From Hyaloperonospora brassicae (taxonomy: Eukaryota > Oomycota > Peronosporomycetes > Peronosporales > Peronosporaceae), in contig CANTFL010000143.1 of assembly GCA_947650285.1 (NCBI GenBank), forward strand, positions 124,001 to 188,000: a stretch of DNA of 64,000 nucleotides, in the 5' to 3' direction. Below are positions 36,456-48,290 of the stretch, piece after piece (position 1 is the stretch's first letter; the number at the start of each line of letters is the position of its first letter). Made by a program: the position numbers and the translations under genes. The notes below the pieces were generated by a model. That model was not told where the DNA came from and ran no database searches. It worked only from the letters and a program-made list of their open reading frames with translations.

Positions 36456-36814
36456 GAGCTTTTGGTAGACTTGCCTGCATATGACCGTGCTGTGTACGTG
36501 AGGTACCAAGGCACTTGTATACACTTCGGTCAGTGCATGTAGCTTGTCGTGTATAAGTACAAGCATCGTTGCAATTTCAATTTTATACTAATGATTTGCG
36601 AGTGAAGCCGTCGAATCGCGAATAAAAAGCAAATATGTTTTTGACAATCGCGATCGTACAAAAGCCGATGCGACCTACAGGCTTCTGAATTTGCATCAAC
36701 ACGACTCAGGTGAGTCGCCCTAACGTGGACTTAAGGCGTTAAGTGTCGCTTACGCGTGCTAAACGTTCTATCGCAACTACCACCCAGGATTTGTATGTCG
36801 CAAGATCGATACAA

Positions 36815-37521
36815 AGCCTACCTGCCGTAATGTTGCTCGACAAATGATTACCTGATCGTGTCTCTGCGAGCCATAATCCAGGAGATCAAACCGAACGGAA
36901 GCAGTGACCATTCGTAGTGTCTGTGTTACGTCCCATTGACCTTTCGTCAGTTGTCGTTGTGCTTGTGATCAAAAGTCGTGCATTAGTGCCCTCACTGTGC
37001 TTAGCTTTGCCCCGTGCTGCGATGTGCTGTCGATTGGTCGTTTTATTTGTTCGTATGTCAGTATCTAAACGGGTTTGTTGTTCTTTGCTTGCTACTGATA
37101 GGAAAGGGCAGAATACGCAGGCCTACACTTGTGCGTGGCAGGAGAGTTCCAGACGCTCGACGATTCAAGCGTTGCCCGCTGCCCTGCTGGTTTGTATCAC
37201 GGGATGTGGCAATTGACTCAGCACTCAACAGGTTGTTACCGATGCAAAGTAGGAAGCTTTTGTTTTGATGTTGAACCGCTGTCTTTGTGTGTGTGTGGCT
37301 GTTTGTTTAATTGTTTGTTTGTTTGTTTGTTTGTTTGTTTGTTTGTTCGTTTGTTGTTTGCTCGTTGCTGCTTCTGGTGGTGGTGGTCAGAACACACACC
37401 ACAGAGTGACAGCGATACAAATAACCTACGGGTCCTTCTCGTCGATCATCAGTACGACAATGCAGTACCTCTATGTGACAGATAGGCTACACTTGGCACT
37501 GCTGGGATGAGAATGACCGCA
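36815..37521 (+). repeat. Left arm of a long inverted duplication
   Basis: About 700 bp whose reverse complement recurs at 38099-38800. The core (about 36867-37495) is nearly identical between arms; both outer and inner edges grade into weaker similarity. It contains a (TTTG)n run (about 37308-37348) and a Cys-rich frame (37102-37300). Confidence 0.93.
37102..37300 (+). pseudogene. Cys-rich fragment inside the inverted duplication
   Basis: After a splice-acceptor-like TGATAG the frame reads ...LHLCVAGEFQTLDDSSVA, then RCPAGLYHGMWQL, then GCYRCKVGSFC. The CPAG...C..C..G.FC spacing resembles ephrin-receptor/TNFR-like Cys-rich repeats of large secreted or membrane proteins. There is no clear upstream exon and the frame runs into a TTTG repeat, so this is probably a captured gene piece. 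An identical copy lies on the minus strand in the right arm (about 38318-38516). Confidence 0.35.
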
Positions 37522-38098
37522 CACAGTCTAGCGAATTGACTATTTTACTTCGCTAGACTGGATCGACAATGGACGTAGATTGTGGTTTTCTGCCTGAATA
37601 GTGGTGTATATCCCTATGTTAGATGGCTGTCGAACCCACATGCTTTTTATCCTTTCATTGAATGACTACCAAATTCACATGATCCAAAGGATCTATCTAC
37701 GCCTAAACGCTCAGATGGGCCAAAGGATGTACGCCAAAAGTTGCTACTACATCAGCACGCTACCTACTAACGCCACCTTTCGCCCACCCACGCTAATTGA
37801 CGCGTTCACGTCCGCAACATGTTTTTGCAGTTCGTGGGAAAGCATTGGCACTCTACCATCTATCCAGATTGTATTGAAATGTCGAAGAGTCCACTGGCAC
37901 CATCTCGTTCATCCTGAAAATCGTGCTCTACTCCATAGTCGTCGTATGTTACACCTTATATCCAGCGCCCGTCATACACCAAGCCTTTCTCGGTCGTGCT
38001 GGATCTTGTGAAGTCTGACGCATTCAAAGTTTGGTTTCGTCCAGCGCAATCATGATAAGTATGCTAGGCCATCTGCCGGAGTGACCGAAGTTATTGAT
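37522..38098. other. Spacer between the inverted arms
   Basis: 577 bp of unique sequence, no recognisable gene. At its left end is a perfect 12-bp inverted repeat. Confidence 0.6.
37524..37560. repeat. 12-bp perfect inverted repeat (hairpin)
   Basis: CAGTCTAGCGAA at 37524-37535 and TTCGCTAGACTG at 37549-37560 with a 13-bp loop, exactly at the inner border of the left arm. The right border lacks it. Confidence 0.85.
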
Positions 38099-38800
38099 TG
38101 TGCGGTCATTATCATCACAGCATTGCCAACTGTAGCCTATCTGTCACATAGAGGTACTGCATTGTCGTACTGATGATCGACGAGAAGGACCCGTAGGTTA
38201 TTTGTATCGCTGTCACTCTGTGGTGTGTGTTCTGACCACCACCACCAGAAGCAGCAACGAGCAAACAACAAACGAACAAACAAACAAACAAACAAACAAA
38301 CAAACAATTAAACAAACAGCCACACACACACAAAGACAGCGGTTCAACATCAAAACAAAAGCTTCCTACTTTGCATCGGTAACAACCTGTTGAGTGCTGA
38401 GTCAATTGCCACATCCCGTGATACAAACCAGCAGGGCAGCGGGCAACGCTTGAATCGTCGAGCGTCTGGAACTCTCCTGCCACGCACAAGTGTAGGCTTG
38501 CGTATTCTGCCCTTTCCTATCAGTAGCAAGCAAAGAACAACAAACCCGTTTAGATACTGACATACGAACAAATAAAACGACCAATCGACAGCACATCGCA
38601 GCACGGGGCAAAGCTAAGCACAGTGAGGGCACTAATGCACGACTTTTGATCACAAGCACAACGACAACTGACGAAAGGTCAATGGGACGGAACACGAACA
38701 CTACGAATGGTCAATGCTTCTGTTCGGTTTGATCTCCTGGATTATGGCTCGCAGAGACACGATCAGGTAATCTCTTTGTCGAGTAACTTTAGGCGGATGG
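38099..38800 (-). repeat. Right arm of the long inverted duplication
   Basis: Reverse complement of 36815-37521. Notable differences are a few substitutions and a shorter T/G run. It ends about 30-40 bp before the stop codon of the RSLR secreted-protein gene. Confidence 0.93.
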
Positions 38801-38827
38801 CTTCAGCTTTTCTACGTTCTGTTCTGC

Positions 38828-39451
38828 CTAAAGTTGTGCACGGAACAGTTTGTACATGTGAGCGATCTTCAAAGCTGCAGCCCGCACTTCAAAAGATTTA
38901 TAGATTGTTGCATCTACAAGCAATTCTGTAACCCGAAGAATATTCTGGTGATGAAATGCTAACGGCTTCAACAGCAATTCACTGCATAATTCGGGTTTCT
39001 CTGATAGCTTCACCACAAAGTTTTCAAATCCTCCTGTGTCATCGATCAACTTCGCCATTGCCTTCTGGTCGTTATGGCCGAGCAGCTCTCGTAACACCAT
39101 CTCTGCTTCATTTGCTACTTTAGCTGTTTCAGAATCTCTCATCTTCTGTGCTTCTACGGCTTTCTTCGTCCGTAAGGCCTCGGCTTTCTCAGCTCTAGCC
39201 TTCTTTGCTGCGTCGTATTTAGCAGTTCCTGGTACGTAACGCTTGATCTCCGCAGCCCACGACGCCGAGAGCTGGCTAAAGCCATTCAGCGCTCGCAATG
39301 ATCGGGCGTCGTGGCGGGCAGCAACACCAGTCGAAGAAGTCGAACGAAGAGATGAGTGCTCCGTCGACGCCGTGGTGACAATCACCTCACCCGTAGAGAG
39401 AAACAGCACAGCCACAGCCACAGCCACGAGCAGATGGACGGGTCGGCGCAT
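38828..39451 (-). CDS. Secreted RxLR-type candidate effector (RSLR)
   Basis: 207 residues from ATG 39451, single exon. The N-terminus (MRRPVHLLVAVAVAVLFLST) is a strong signal peptide. A polar Ser/Thr-rich stretch follows, then RSLR at residues 50-53, the usual distance for the RxLR motif linked to host delivery of oomycete effectors. No dEER motif follows. The C-terminal part is Lys/Ala/Glu-rich and helical (about residues 75-125), then FENFVVKLSEKPELCSELLL and VTELLVDATIYKSFEVRAAA. I do not see a canonical W/Y repeat and recognise no named effector. The gene lies next to a long inverted duplication and has a 52-bp tandem duplication 32 bp upstream, in its promoter. Candidate by motif only; function in a host is not shown. 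Confidence 0.72.
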   Translation of the reverse strand: MRRPVHLLVAVAVAVLFLSTGEVIVTTASTEHSSLRSTSSTGVAARHDARSLRALNGFSQLSASWAAEIKRYVPGTAKYDAAKKARAEKAEALRTKKAVEAQKMRDSETAKVANEAEMVLRELLGHNDQKAMAKLIDDTGGFENFVVKLSEKPELCSELLLKPLAFHHQNILRVTELLVDATIYKSFEVRAAALKIAHMYKLFRAQL

Positions 39452-39482
39452 GGAAATCAAAGCGGTTTTGAACGAGAGGAAA

Positions 39483-39587
39483 GGTCTTGGAGGCGAAACG
39501 GGGAGCGAGAGCTACCACGTGTGAGACAAAGATAGGTCTTGGAGGCGAAACGAGGAATGAGAGCTACCCACGGGTGAGGCGAAGAGA
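39483..39587. repeat. 52-bp tandem duplication upstream of the effector-like gene
   Basis: Units beginning GGTCTTGGAGGCGAAACG at 39483 and 39535, about 85-90% alike by eye. They lie in the core-promoter/5' leader interval of the minus-strand gene that starts at 39451. Confidence 0.88.
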
Positions 39588-42368
39588 GCGTTCAGAATGA
39601 AGGGGCGATGCGCCTATCCACCTGACGTTTAAAGGAGAGAAGATGACTGGCTTTTGTATCGACGTACAGATGCTATTGCGGCGGCTGTGTACGTGTTGTC
39701 CCCTCGTCAATTGTTTTTTGCAAGTGAGGAAGCCGTGGCGATGTGCTGAACAGTCACAAGCACAGAATCGGCGCATGAAACGGGGCAGCGACCTGGGTGT
39801 GAACACTTGTGGCTTCGGGGCCAAGGTCGGACAAGCACGCGTCAATGAGGGGAGCGCCAGTCTGGTGGGCTCCTAAGCTACAGCTTCCCTTTGTCCGCAA
39901 AGGTTCTGGAAAGCCCTGGGTTGTGCTCGAGTGGTCCACGATACTGAGTCCCCCACTACATGGTGCAGACCAACCTTCGGGTAGAGAATAAACAGCATCT
40001 GGTGCGTGGTGAACAGACATACGTGGATCATAAGAATGACTGCAGAACGTACGTATCGGGAGGATCGGACAGCACGAGGTAATTTGTTTGCCTCTGCTCC
40101 GCATCCGCATTGAAATGACGCAAGTTCTTTTACATCTGTTCACAAGAGCTGGAAACAAGTTCGTGGCACGCGGTTCGTTCTCGCATTGTCTTCAAGTCGG
40201 CCAGTGCCCCATCAGACAGATACAAACGATAGCATTGCGCCTTTTTAGTACACTTTTGTATGTAACGACATGCTGTGAACGATGTTTACGTCCGGGTCTG
40301 CCATGGAAAGCCCGACCAAAGGTAGTGTGACATTGCACAGCGTTGTGACGCAATGCAATTCGCATACGCTTGTGAGATTGACGGAAAAGCGTGGAAGTCA
40401 GCGCTTGCTCGCTATCGTGTGGTCGCGAAGCTGCATCGAGCCAATCATTGTTTGTAACGTGACGTCGCGTCGTTCCACCGCAACAGCCTTTACGCGCCCG
40501 CTATCGTTAGATCGCGTCATTACGCTGTGGCAGTGTGTGGTTGCGCAGCTGTACCGAAGAGGACATTCTAGCACCATGTCATTTGGCTCGAGCAACGTCA
40601 CGTCACTAAGAAACGTGCTCAGTGACTGCTCGCTGGCATTGAGCTACGTGTGTAGACAGACTACCATGTCGATCGTCCGTGTTGGTGTGCTGTAGTTCAC
40701 GACCGCATTCACAAGGAATGATGCGAAACAAGTGCCTTACGTTCGTATACGCTTTGCATGGCTGGCTCTTGTTCAGCGAGACATGCGACTCAGTCATGCT
40801 GGTGATGCATGCTCGGTCCACGTTCGTATGTTTGGTCTCCCTCTATTGTCAATCTTAGATCAATCTAGAGAACGCTTGTAAACTAATGTGCTCATTGCCT
40901 TTGAGTGCTTCATTGACGTCGATCTTACGCGTAGCGCTTCACAAAATGTCACATCATCAATTATGTCAGTCGTCGGTGTTTCAGTGCCTGCGTTGAACCT
41001 TTGACCCTGCATTCCTCATCTCATACAGATAAGAAAATTCGTTGCTCTCACCTTCTATTTGGTCACCACTAGACTCTTGACCCTGCGGTAACCACAACGA
41101 GCGTTTCATTGTCGCTTCAGTCTTCGAATCTTCAGAGATTATCCAATTACGTCAGCATCACGCCACTGCTAGTTCTTCGCTAGTCTCCTCCCCTCTTGCT
41201 GCATCAATCCCATTATTCCGCACTACCACAACGTATAAAATAGACAAAATCTGCAACTTTGGTTGTGCAATATGGAGAACGGTTTGTAAGAAAAGAAGCA
41301 GACTTTTCACCCTCAACGCAATCAGAGGCCCAAACGGCTTTGTTGTAACGGGCAAGTCCGTTACATGTGATTGATATCCTGGGTCAATGAGAACCTTATC
41401 CTGATTGATAATATTGAGCAAGATTCACTAGCAAAGCAATATTAAAGAAGTAACACCATTGTAGGTAAGAATCATCGCTGCTCTACAAATGGCTTGGTAA
41501 AGGCCATCACGTCAACCAACCTTAACTACCAATCGATTTAAGACGCGCGGAATGGATGGTGAGCGGGTAGCTTCACTGGACGTATGTCGATCAAAATGTT
41601 TAATGTAAGATCGAAAGGACATTTACTACATGTACAGTCTACTAATTATCTTTTGATAAACGTGTCCGTTTGTAGAATGATATGGCTTTCCTCTAGACGT
41701 ACAATGTATGCGGGGATTCACGTCACATGTCTACACTGTGTTAGTGAAGGTATCTCGTAATGTGCCATTACAAGCGGACGGTTGCCCATTTTGTTTGTGT
41801 TTAGCCTCCTGCAATGAGTATGCCATGAAGTACGCACCGGTATCTCCAAAATAAAGCTGATTCATCATGAAGTTCCATGACCAGCAGTTACGTTTTAAAT
41901 ATTGCTTGCATGTTGTTGCGCTCGCAGAGGTCAATGGTTTACCTCCATTCGTTAAGATCGTCTGAATGGTAGCAAACATGGTATGAACTTGCATTTTCTC
42001 AAATTCCTGCTTTGGGCAAATGCACGCAGCACCTTTTAAACATTTTAGCATGTGGTACTTTTTTTGCTCCCTCCTTTTTTGGCTAGGTTGTATGTGCAAC
42101 AGCATAAGACCGATACTTCTAACTTTCACTAAATTTAGCCAGCGCAAATATAGTTTTAGTGATAAAACTCACAAATCTATACGTTACTAGGTAAATATTA
42201 AGGCTGTTTTCCCGTCGATCATATATTCGGCATTGCTCAACTCATTAGTCGGTGTAAGTCATAATATTTCCTACTACCATTCATCTCTGCTAGACGTCTA
42301 CAATGGGTACTGAGCAGATCATATGTAATAAACGTTGTGTTAATTTATGATATAGTATGACAACAAGG
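39588..42368. other. Gene-poor flank left of the retrotransposons
   Basis: About 2.8 kb. The longest protein-like frame is 41731-42147 on the minus strand (138 codons, with KQYLKRNCWSWNFMMNQLYF and GDTGAYFMAYSLQEAKHK). I do not recognise it; it could be a decayed transposase or host exon. Nothing else is supported. Confidence 0.4.
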
Positions 42369-42401
42369 TGTGGTGGAGCGGGATTTACGAAATTGCTGAT
42401 G

Positions 42402-42405
42402 TGAT
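42402..42405. repeat. Target-site duplication TGAT, left copy
   Basis: TGAT directly precedes the LTR start TGTGG and matches 55715-55718 after the other LTR. Confidence 0.85.
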
Positions 42406-43764
42406 TGTGGTGGAGTGGTGATCACAATTTACTTGTAACCCCGACTCTTCACTGGTGCCCGGACGACCTATTAACGGAGAGGGTACCCCGATTCCGTGCT
42501 CTGTGTCTTCTTGCTCACCTTGTGTACCCGTCGTTTGGGCGGGTCGCGCTCTTCTTGGTGGACTTGTAGCTGAGGCTGAAATTGACCGTTTTTGGGATAG
42601 AGGTTGATCGGGTGGAAACTCTTCACTCGGTCAGACGTGGGGTGGATCGAGTGGAAATTCTTCTCTCTATCGCGTGTGTACTTAGGCGATCTCCCAGAGC
42701 CGCCTATATCCAAGGGTGATTCTTGATCCGCGAGCCTGCTGACCACTTGAGCCGTCTCGCGATCTTGAATCTGAACCGTAAGGTTCACTGCGTCTAATCG
42801 CAGTTGGGACGGGGGGGGGTTGAGAACTGATGTTCCGCCTAGCCAAACAATCCGAAAGCAAAGTTTGTGTAGCCGCCGGTCGCTCTCTTTTCAACGGAAG
42901 GCCAAAGCTCGTGCCCGGGAGAAGTCGACACGTGTCTTTCGTTGCAAATTCAATCCTGTTTAATGTCAACCAACCAACCAAAAAAACCTCAAAACCTATA
43001 AATATGCCTATCTGTTCTCTAGATCACTGTTGCCTATCGCATGTCTATGTAATTCACCTTTTGCATCACGTGGTCCACAGCATATACTCGGATGGCGGAT
43101 CGCTCGGTAGTGAATCGCTCGGTAGTGGTTCGCTCGGTAGTGGATCGGACCGGGATGGATCGCACCGGGGTGGATCGCTCCGGTGTGGATCGCTCGGGTG
43201 TTGGATCGCGGTATGTGGTGCACATTATTTATGTGATGCACATTAATTATGTGATCCACATCCATTATGTGTCCACACAATTATGTGTGCACACAATCGA
43301 GTAGTCTACGCCTAGGCTGGATTGTGATCAATCTCCCGAGTCATTGATCGGGTATCCACTGTCGAATCGTCGTCACTTCTGAGATCGTGATGTTTGATGA
43401 TCTTGGAAGTCCACTCCTCCAGCTTGCTTCCGTATTCATCTATCTTCCATCATCGTTATCGATCCAGCAATCCAGTTGATGTTCACCTCTCGAGTTATCC
43501 GGTCCTTCTAACTTGGTGGTCCAAGCTCCTGATCGCGGATCGTGATCGGGCAATCGTCGATCCTTGACTATACTCCTTCATGACCGTTAGGTAGATCAAA
43601 TCGCATAATTTACACAGTCATTTTCCGTCACTCAGGCGTTTGATCCTATCCCTCGTACCAACGGGCTTATCTTCGAGCGCGCTTCACCAATCAGATTGAT
43701 CTCGCACTTAATGCGTTTGGCGCGATCCACACTTTCCATCATTATTCTTCTGCGCTTCACCACA
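42406..43764 (-). repeat. 3' LTR of element 1
   Basis: 1359 bp, direct repeat of 54358-55714. It contains a 15-bp tandem array (about 43097-43210, units like GGATCGCTCGGTAGT) and an ATTATGTG-type array (about 43215-43300). TATAAATA lies on the plus strand at 42997-43004, which also reads TATTTATA on the minus strand. Confidence 0.95.
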
Positions 43765-43919
43765 GTCGTCCCCTGCACCGGCGATCGACATACAGTGTTG
43801 ATCGACTGTGCACTCACAACAGCCGTGAATACTGCATCGTTTGTACCTTCGAGCTCGAAGGCTGATAACTCGATCCCGCCTTTCCTCAACTGCCGGTTTC
43901 GACTAGCGAAAGGCATGCC

Positions 43920-45969
43920 GTGGATCCTTCGTCTCGGGTTAGTACTGCGTCCTTTATAGATCGCGATACCTTGAGCTCGGGGATCGCGGCACCTACGATC
44001 AACTGGAATATCAGGACGCGATTGTTCGAGATTAACACTCCTTTAAGGAGGTATGTCGAGACCAGAAACTGGAAATCGACCGGCTACGGACAAAGTTGCC
44101 ATCGTACGTTAAGATCGCCCCGCGCTTGGCGACCTATGTCCAAGAGCATTATCTCGGCATCAGGACCGATCACCAGAGATTGATTAAGCGGTCGCGCGCA
44201 TTCCAAACGGAGCTAGCACGTCGCTTGGGCTATAAAGACGTGATCCGGGAGCTTAAAACGGTTTAAATAAAAGCCAAAGCGGACTTGGAACGCGAGACGG
44301 ATCAACGAACCCGTGGATCGTCCATCGCCCGACAGCAAGTGGAGACGTTGACTTCTCGCCTGGATGCTGTAGAGCGTAATTCAGGCGACTATCACCAATC
44401 TGCCACGGCCAAGGCACCCAAGTACAAGAAATTATTAAAAGGTTGATAAGAAACTTGAAGTGGCCAGAGTGGCGTTGAAAAATTTGTCAAAGACATATTA
44501 ATATCTCCTTCGCGAGCGAGAGCGCGTAGAACTGGAGCTACAGCGATAGCGATCGTTCTCGCGGACCGTAAAGCCAGGGCAAATCGATTGCGCAGTCAAG
44601 AATTGGACTGAAAACAGAAGTGTCTCTCGGCTGTCCGCGATCGCGACGTGATCCGGACTCACTTGGCTCAGTTGGCTTCTAAATCGCTCCGCCTCCTTCG
44701 GATGTCCTGTCTACGGCTTCCTCAACCCCGCCAACCGGCAAGTGATTTAGGTCCACGGAACCTGATCTCTCGATCAAGCGTCCCCGCGCCGCGAAGATGA
44801 CGCGATACGGAACGTAATCAAGGAATACCTCTTCGTTCAAGTCATCCGGTGGTCCCCCACGATCCAGTGGGTCTGTGAAATCCGCAACATCGTATAGATC
44901 GACCGGAACACCCCACGTCTCTGCGCGATCTTCTCGATCGGCTTGATCTGACGAGTTCAAAACCTCGTCCAATCTGCACGGACACCGTCCAACCAAAGCC
45001 CTGCAAGTAAAACGCGATCCGCCCCCAAGCAGGAAGCAAGCAGGCCCAGAAGCTTCCGGCCAGCGCTATGTCTCTCTCCGATACAGAGCCCTTCGAATCT
45101 TCTAAAGAGAATACCTTGGCCGCCTTTTCTGGACTGCGATATTTATTGCGGCGCCGTGGATCGTCGAGCAACGCTCCGCATTCTTCCGGATCGACTTCTG
45201 TCCCAATTCGCGTGGATTCTCCCAGTCCCAACTCTGAATCACCTCACTTTCGAGTCGATTTGCACCGCCTGCGAAGCATTCAGTCTCGAAGATGAACTTC
45301 TTTGACGAAACGTCAAGCAACTCCGACACATCGGTCATCGTGACCAGCGACGAGCGGGTGCCGAGAATGTCCTGCTTCCGGCTGCTGGATACGACCGTTT
45401 GGCCCCGACCCGGGCACCCCGCGTAGAATACTTTCCTGCATACCGCGATCGGTACCCTGGACCCACCTCCACGTACCCCCGTGGTCGGCCCGTTGTGTCA
45501 GCTTGACTTGAGTGGCGGATCAGGGTGTGGATACCCTGTTCAAGCATCTGACGCGGCCGAAAGGATACATCTTCCCATCCCCCACAGCTCGTCGATCCAA
45601 CGCTGCGCCGCCTGCATCCGAGAGGATTCCACGGTTGTATTTTTCGCCCCAAGTGATGGAGTTGTAACGGCGAGAGCCTTAAACCACGATCGGAGCCAAG
45701 TCAAATCAGTCTCTTTTCAGGCGTCTGGTTGGTTCGCTGAGTTGTCGAAAATGTATCGCGGCTTCGAAGCCCGACAACGGCAGGCTCTGTGGGAAGCGAC
45801 CCACGCCCTATACTTGCCAATCGAGCAGCGCGATCTCGAGCCTAAGCTGGAGCAGCTTGTCAAGCAACGCAAACAGTGGCGATCGCGATCCGGACCCCGG
45901 TGCAAAAAGTGTTGCGTTTCATCCTTTAGGGATGAACGACGGACATTGAGATCTGGACTTGTTGCTTGA
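43920..45969 (+). pseudogene. Opposite-strand (antisense to gag-pol) coding region of element 1
   Basis: Plus-strand frames with protein-like composition run from just inside the 3' LTR to near the chromodomain. The first part (about 44036-44420) reads FKEVCRDQKLEIDRLRTKL, then charged heptad-like sequence (RETDQRTRGSSIARQQVETL), a likely coiled coil. The middle (45068-45295) is Ser/Pro-rich with GLRYLLRRRGSSSNAP. The end (about 45690-45900) has SGWFAELSKMYRGFEARQRQ, then basic helix. Stops and shifts interrupt it, as in gag-pol. No family is recognised. Plant Tat-type Gypsy elements are known to carry antisense frames in the same position; whether these are related is not shown. Confidence 0.55.
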
Positions 45970-46399
45970 ATACTTCTTCATGCATTTTCCGTCTCTGGTC
46001 GAGATGCGTCTATGATAACCGGGTGTGGGTGATCCAAAGAAGAACGATTCCAACCTGATTTCAGCGGTGGCGCGCTTAAATTCAGCCAAACCCTGGCACA
46101 ACCAGTTTCGATCCCGCATTGAAGATCACCTGGGGTTGTCGATGGCGCTCCTGTCCGGTAAATTTTTTCCATGGTAATACATAGCGATCTAGGCAGTCTC
46201 TTTACTTAATCAGCCAATACATCTCCATCGTTTTCTTCTTCGTCGATACTCACATAAATTTATTTCACTTGCCTTTTCATATAATCACTGCATTCGGGTC
46301 TTTTTAACCCAAGATCACTACACACCACCTCTCTCCCAATTCTCCCTCCGCAACTTTCTTGCAGGCCAACTCCAAGTCGACAGGCCGGCTATTCGTCCA

Positions 46400-46625
46400 C
46401 CGTTTCTTCGTGTGATTGAATCACCTCGAAGCGATTCTTGCTGACCCGATCGCGTCCGAACTCTTGCAGCAAGGCCCCACAGTTCAAGTCTTCTTCGTCT
46501 ACTTATGTCGGATCACCATATCCCTTCCATTGCACCAAATAGTTGCAGTGGATACTTCTAATCCGAGTCTTCTTACCAAATTGTACCTCCCTTATCTTCT
46601 CAACTCCAAATTCATCTTCCTTCAA
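46400..46625 (-). pseudogene. Chromodomain-like C-terminus of integrase, element 1
   Basis: VEKIREVQFG...YLVQWKGYGDPT matches the chromodomain core (YLVKWKGY). The next codon, where most chromodomains have Trp, is a stop; the reading then goes on VDEEDLNCGALLQEFGRDR. Such domains guide Ty3/Gypsy integration to heterochromatin. Confidence 0.75.
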
Positions 46626-46858
46626 TGGACGTTCCCAGTCGTCCCTCGGCAGCACGACCTCTTTAAAATCTAGGCGATCCGCCTCCTCAACATTTAGCTG
46701 ATTTCTGGGCCGATTCGGAAAGATCTTTAATCGCTTAAGCTTGGATAAATGTACCAGTGGGAACGAAATCGATACGGAGTACCCGAAACTTCCAACCGTA
46801 CCGCGTGTCTTCCGCAAAGTGCCCACACGCGGAACGGTCCATGTCACATGTGTGCCAG

Positions 46859-47927
46859 CTATCGGGCGTATCCTTCTTTCACCTGATCCAAATAGAGCCA
46901 TACTTGCGATCCAACCTTGATCATATGTGATTCTTCTTCAGTGATGTGTCGATCGGTCCGGTTCATGATAGCGATCCGTAGCCGATCGCTAACGACCTCT
47001 CTCGCTCGTTGATACTGACGCTGTATGTGATATCGGCATCTCAAGGGATATCGATCCCGTCGTTTGGTGCTACCCAATAGCAAAGTCGCTTCCAACGTCG
47101 ATCGTGGGTCCCAACCGTGGATTAGGTAGAATGAAGTATCTCCTCGCACACGATTCGGTGCCGTATTGATGGAGAACGTCAATTTCTCGACGTATTCATC
47201 CCAATTCTTCTGATTGGTGTCTGTGACGTACATTATAGAAGCTCTCATCAGCGTTTGCACCATTCGTTCTGCTGTCTTATTTGCTTGAGGTCGATATTCC
47301 ATGGTTGCACATTGTTTTTTGGCTTGCGATCCGATTGAACATTCGATAGAAATGAACATGAATTCTGGCTCTCGACCATCGCGTTATGCTTCACTGGCCC
47401 CATATATTCGAAAAACACACTCTTCGTAACTCTCAGCTATCGTTCATGAAGTTTAGAGGAACTCGTCTTGGCTATCACGTACCCTGAGTACTGATCCACC
47501 CTCAACAACTTGGTGTTTCCTTTGAAGGATCGCGGTAGTGATAGTGTAATTCATTGCGATTATTTGAAACGTGTTAGTAACTTGGAAATTCCTTGAAGAT
47601 TCGCCGCGAAGAACATGTTTTCATTTTCCCGTCGTGCAATCAACACATTTATCCGCATATCGCTGAACATTCCGATCGAGTACAACTCAGTAAATTAGAC
47701 CGAATTCGCTGGTACGTTCTGCCTATACATTGGTGGCCACCCTCCAGACTTGTGTGGTAGTGATGCGGGAAATCTTGCTGCAGTAGTTCTGGTATTTTCG
47801 AACAAACCAGCTTCACGCGAGAGTCTGGGTCTTCCGTTAGTCGAGGGCAGAAAAATAATAGTCTGCTCTCATCCACCTCACATTCGGACGCAACCCGAGC
47901 ACATAGTTTTGCCTCTTCGTTACTCAA
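46859..47927 (-). pseudogene. Integrase of element 1
   Basis: The upstream piece (47649-47927) has the H2C2-like zinc module HHYHTSLEGGHQCIGRTYQR. The downstream piece (46859-47359) has YRPQANKTAERMVQTLMRA, the region after the catalytic Asp that carries the third acidic residue (here KTAE), then WLYLDQVKEGYAR. The core between them is broken by stops. Confidence 0.8.
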
Positions 47928-48290
47928 CTATGTTATGTCTTCGATCAGGAATTTCTTCAGGTTGGCGATCCACTTCTCCTCTTCCTGTGCTTGCTTGATT
48001 TTCTCGATCCTGGCCTGCTAAACGAATTCCTCTTGCAGTATATCAGGAGAAATTCGTCTCCTTACGTCTGACAATAGTGGCGACTTTTTGACCTGATTAA
48101 CACTTTTGGGTGCCAACAACTCGTTTAACCGGTCCAAAAAAACATAAATTGTGACGGTCGTGATCGGATAGAGCGATCAATCTCTGATCTTATTTCAAGC
48201 CATGATTTCCAGTCGATCAGCACTCTGTTTCTAGTGCCTCTTCATATACAGAAATAAGTGGATCGGCCACGATCGAAGTTTCTTTATAGC

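Larger units (their letters stand above)
32306..36814. other. Long gene-poor region
   Basis: About 4.5 kb with short frames only. It holds a simple repeat just after the preceding gene, one possible decayed SNARE-like segment (34098-34313) and one possible small secreted-protein frame (36213-36455). From about 35.3 kb onward the DNA becomes visibly AT-richer. Confidence 0.4.

Noticed and set aside
42830..43246. 138-codon plus-strand frame inside both LTRs
   Set aside because: It is identical in both LTRs only because LTRs are copies; half of it is the 15-bp tandem array, with no domain.
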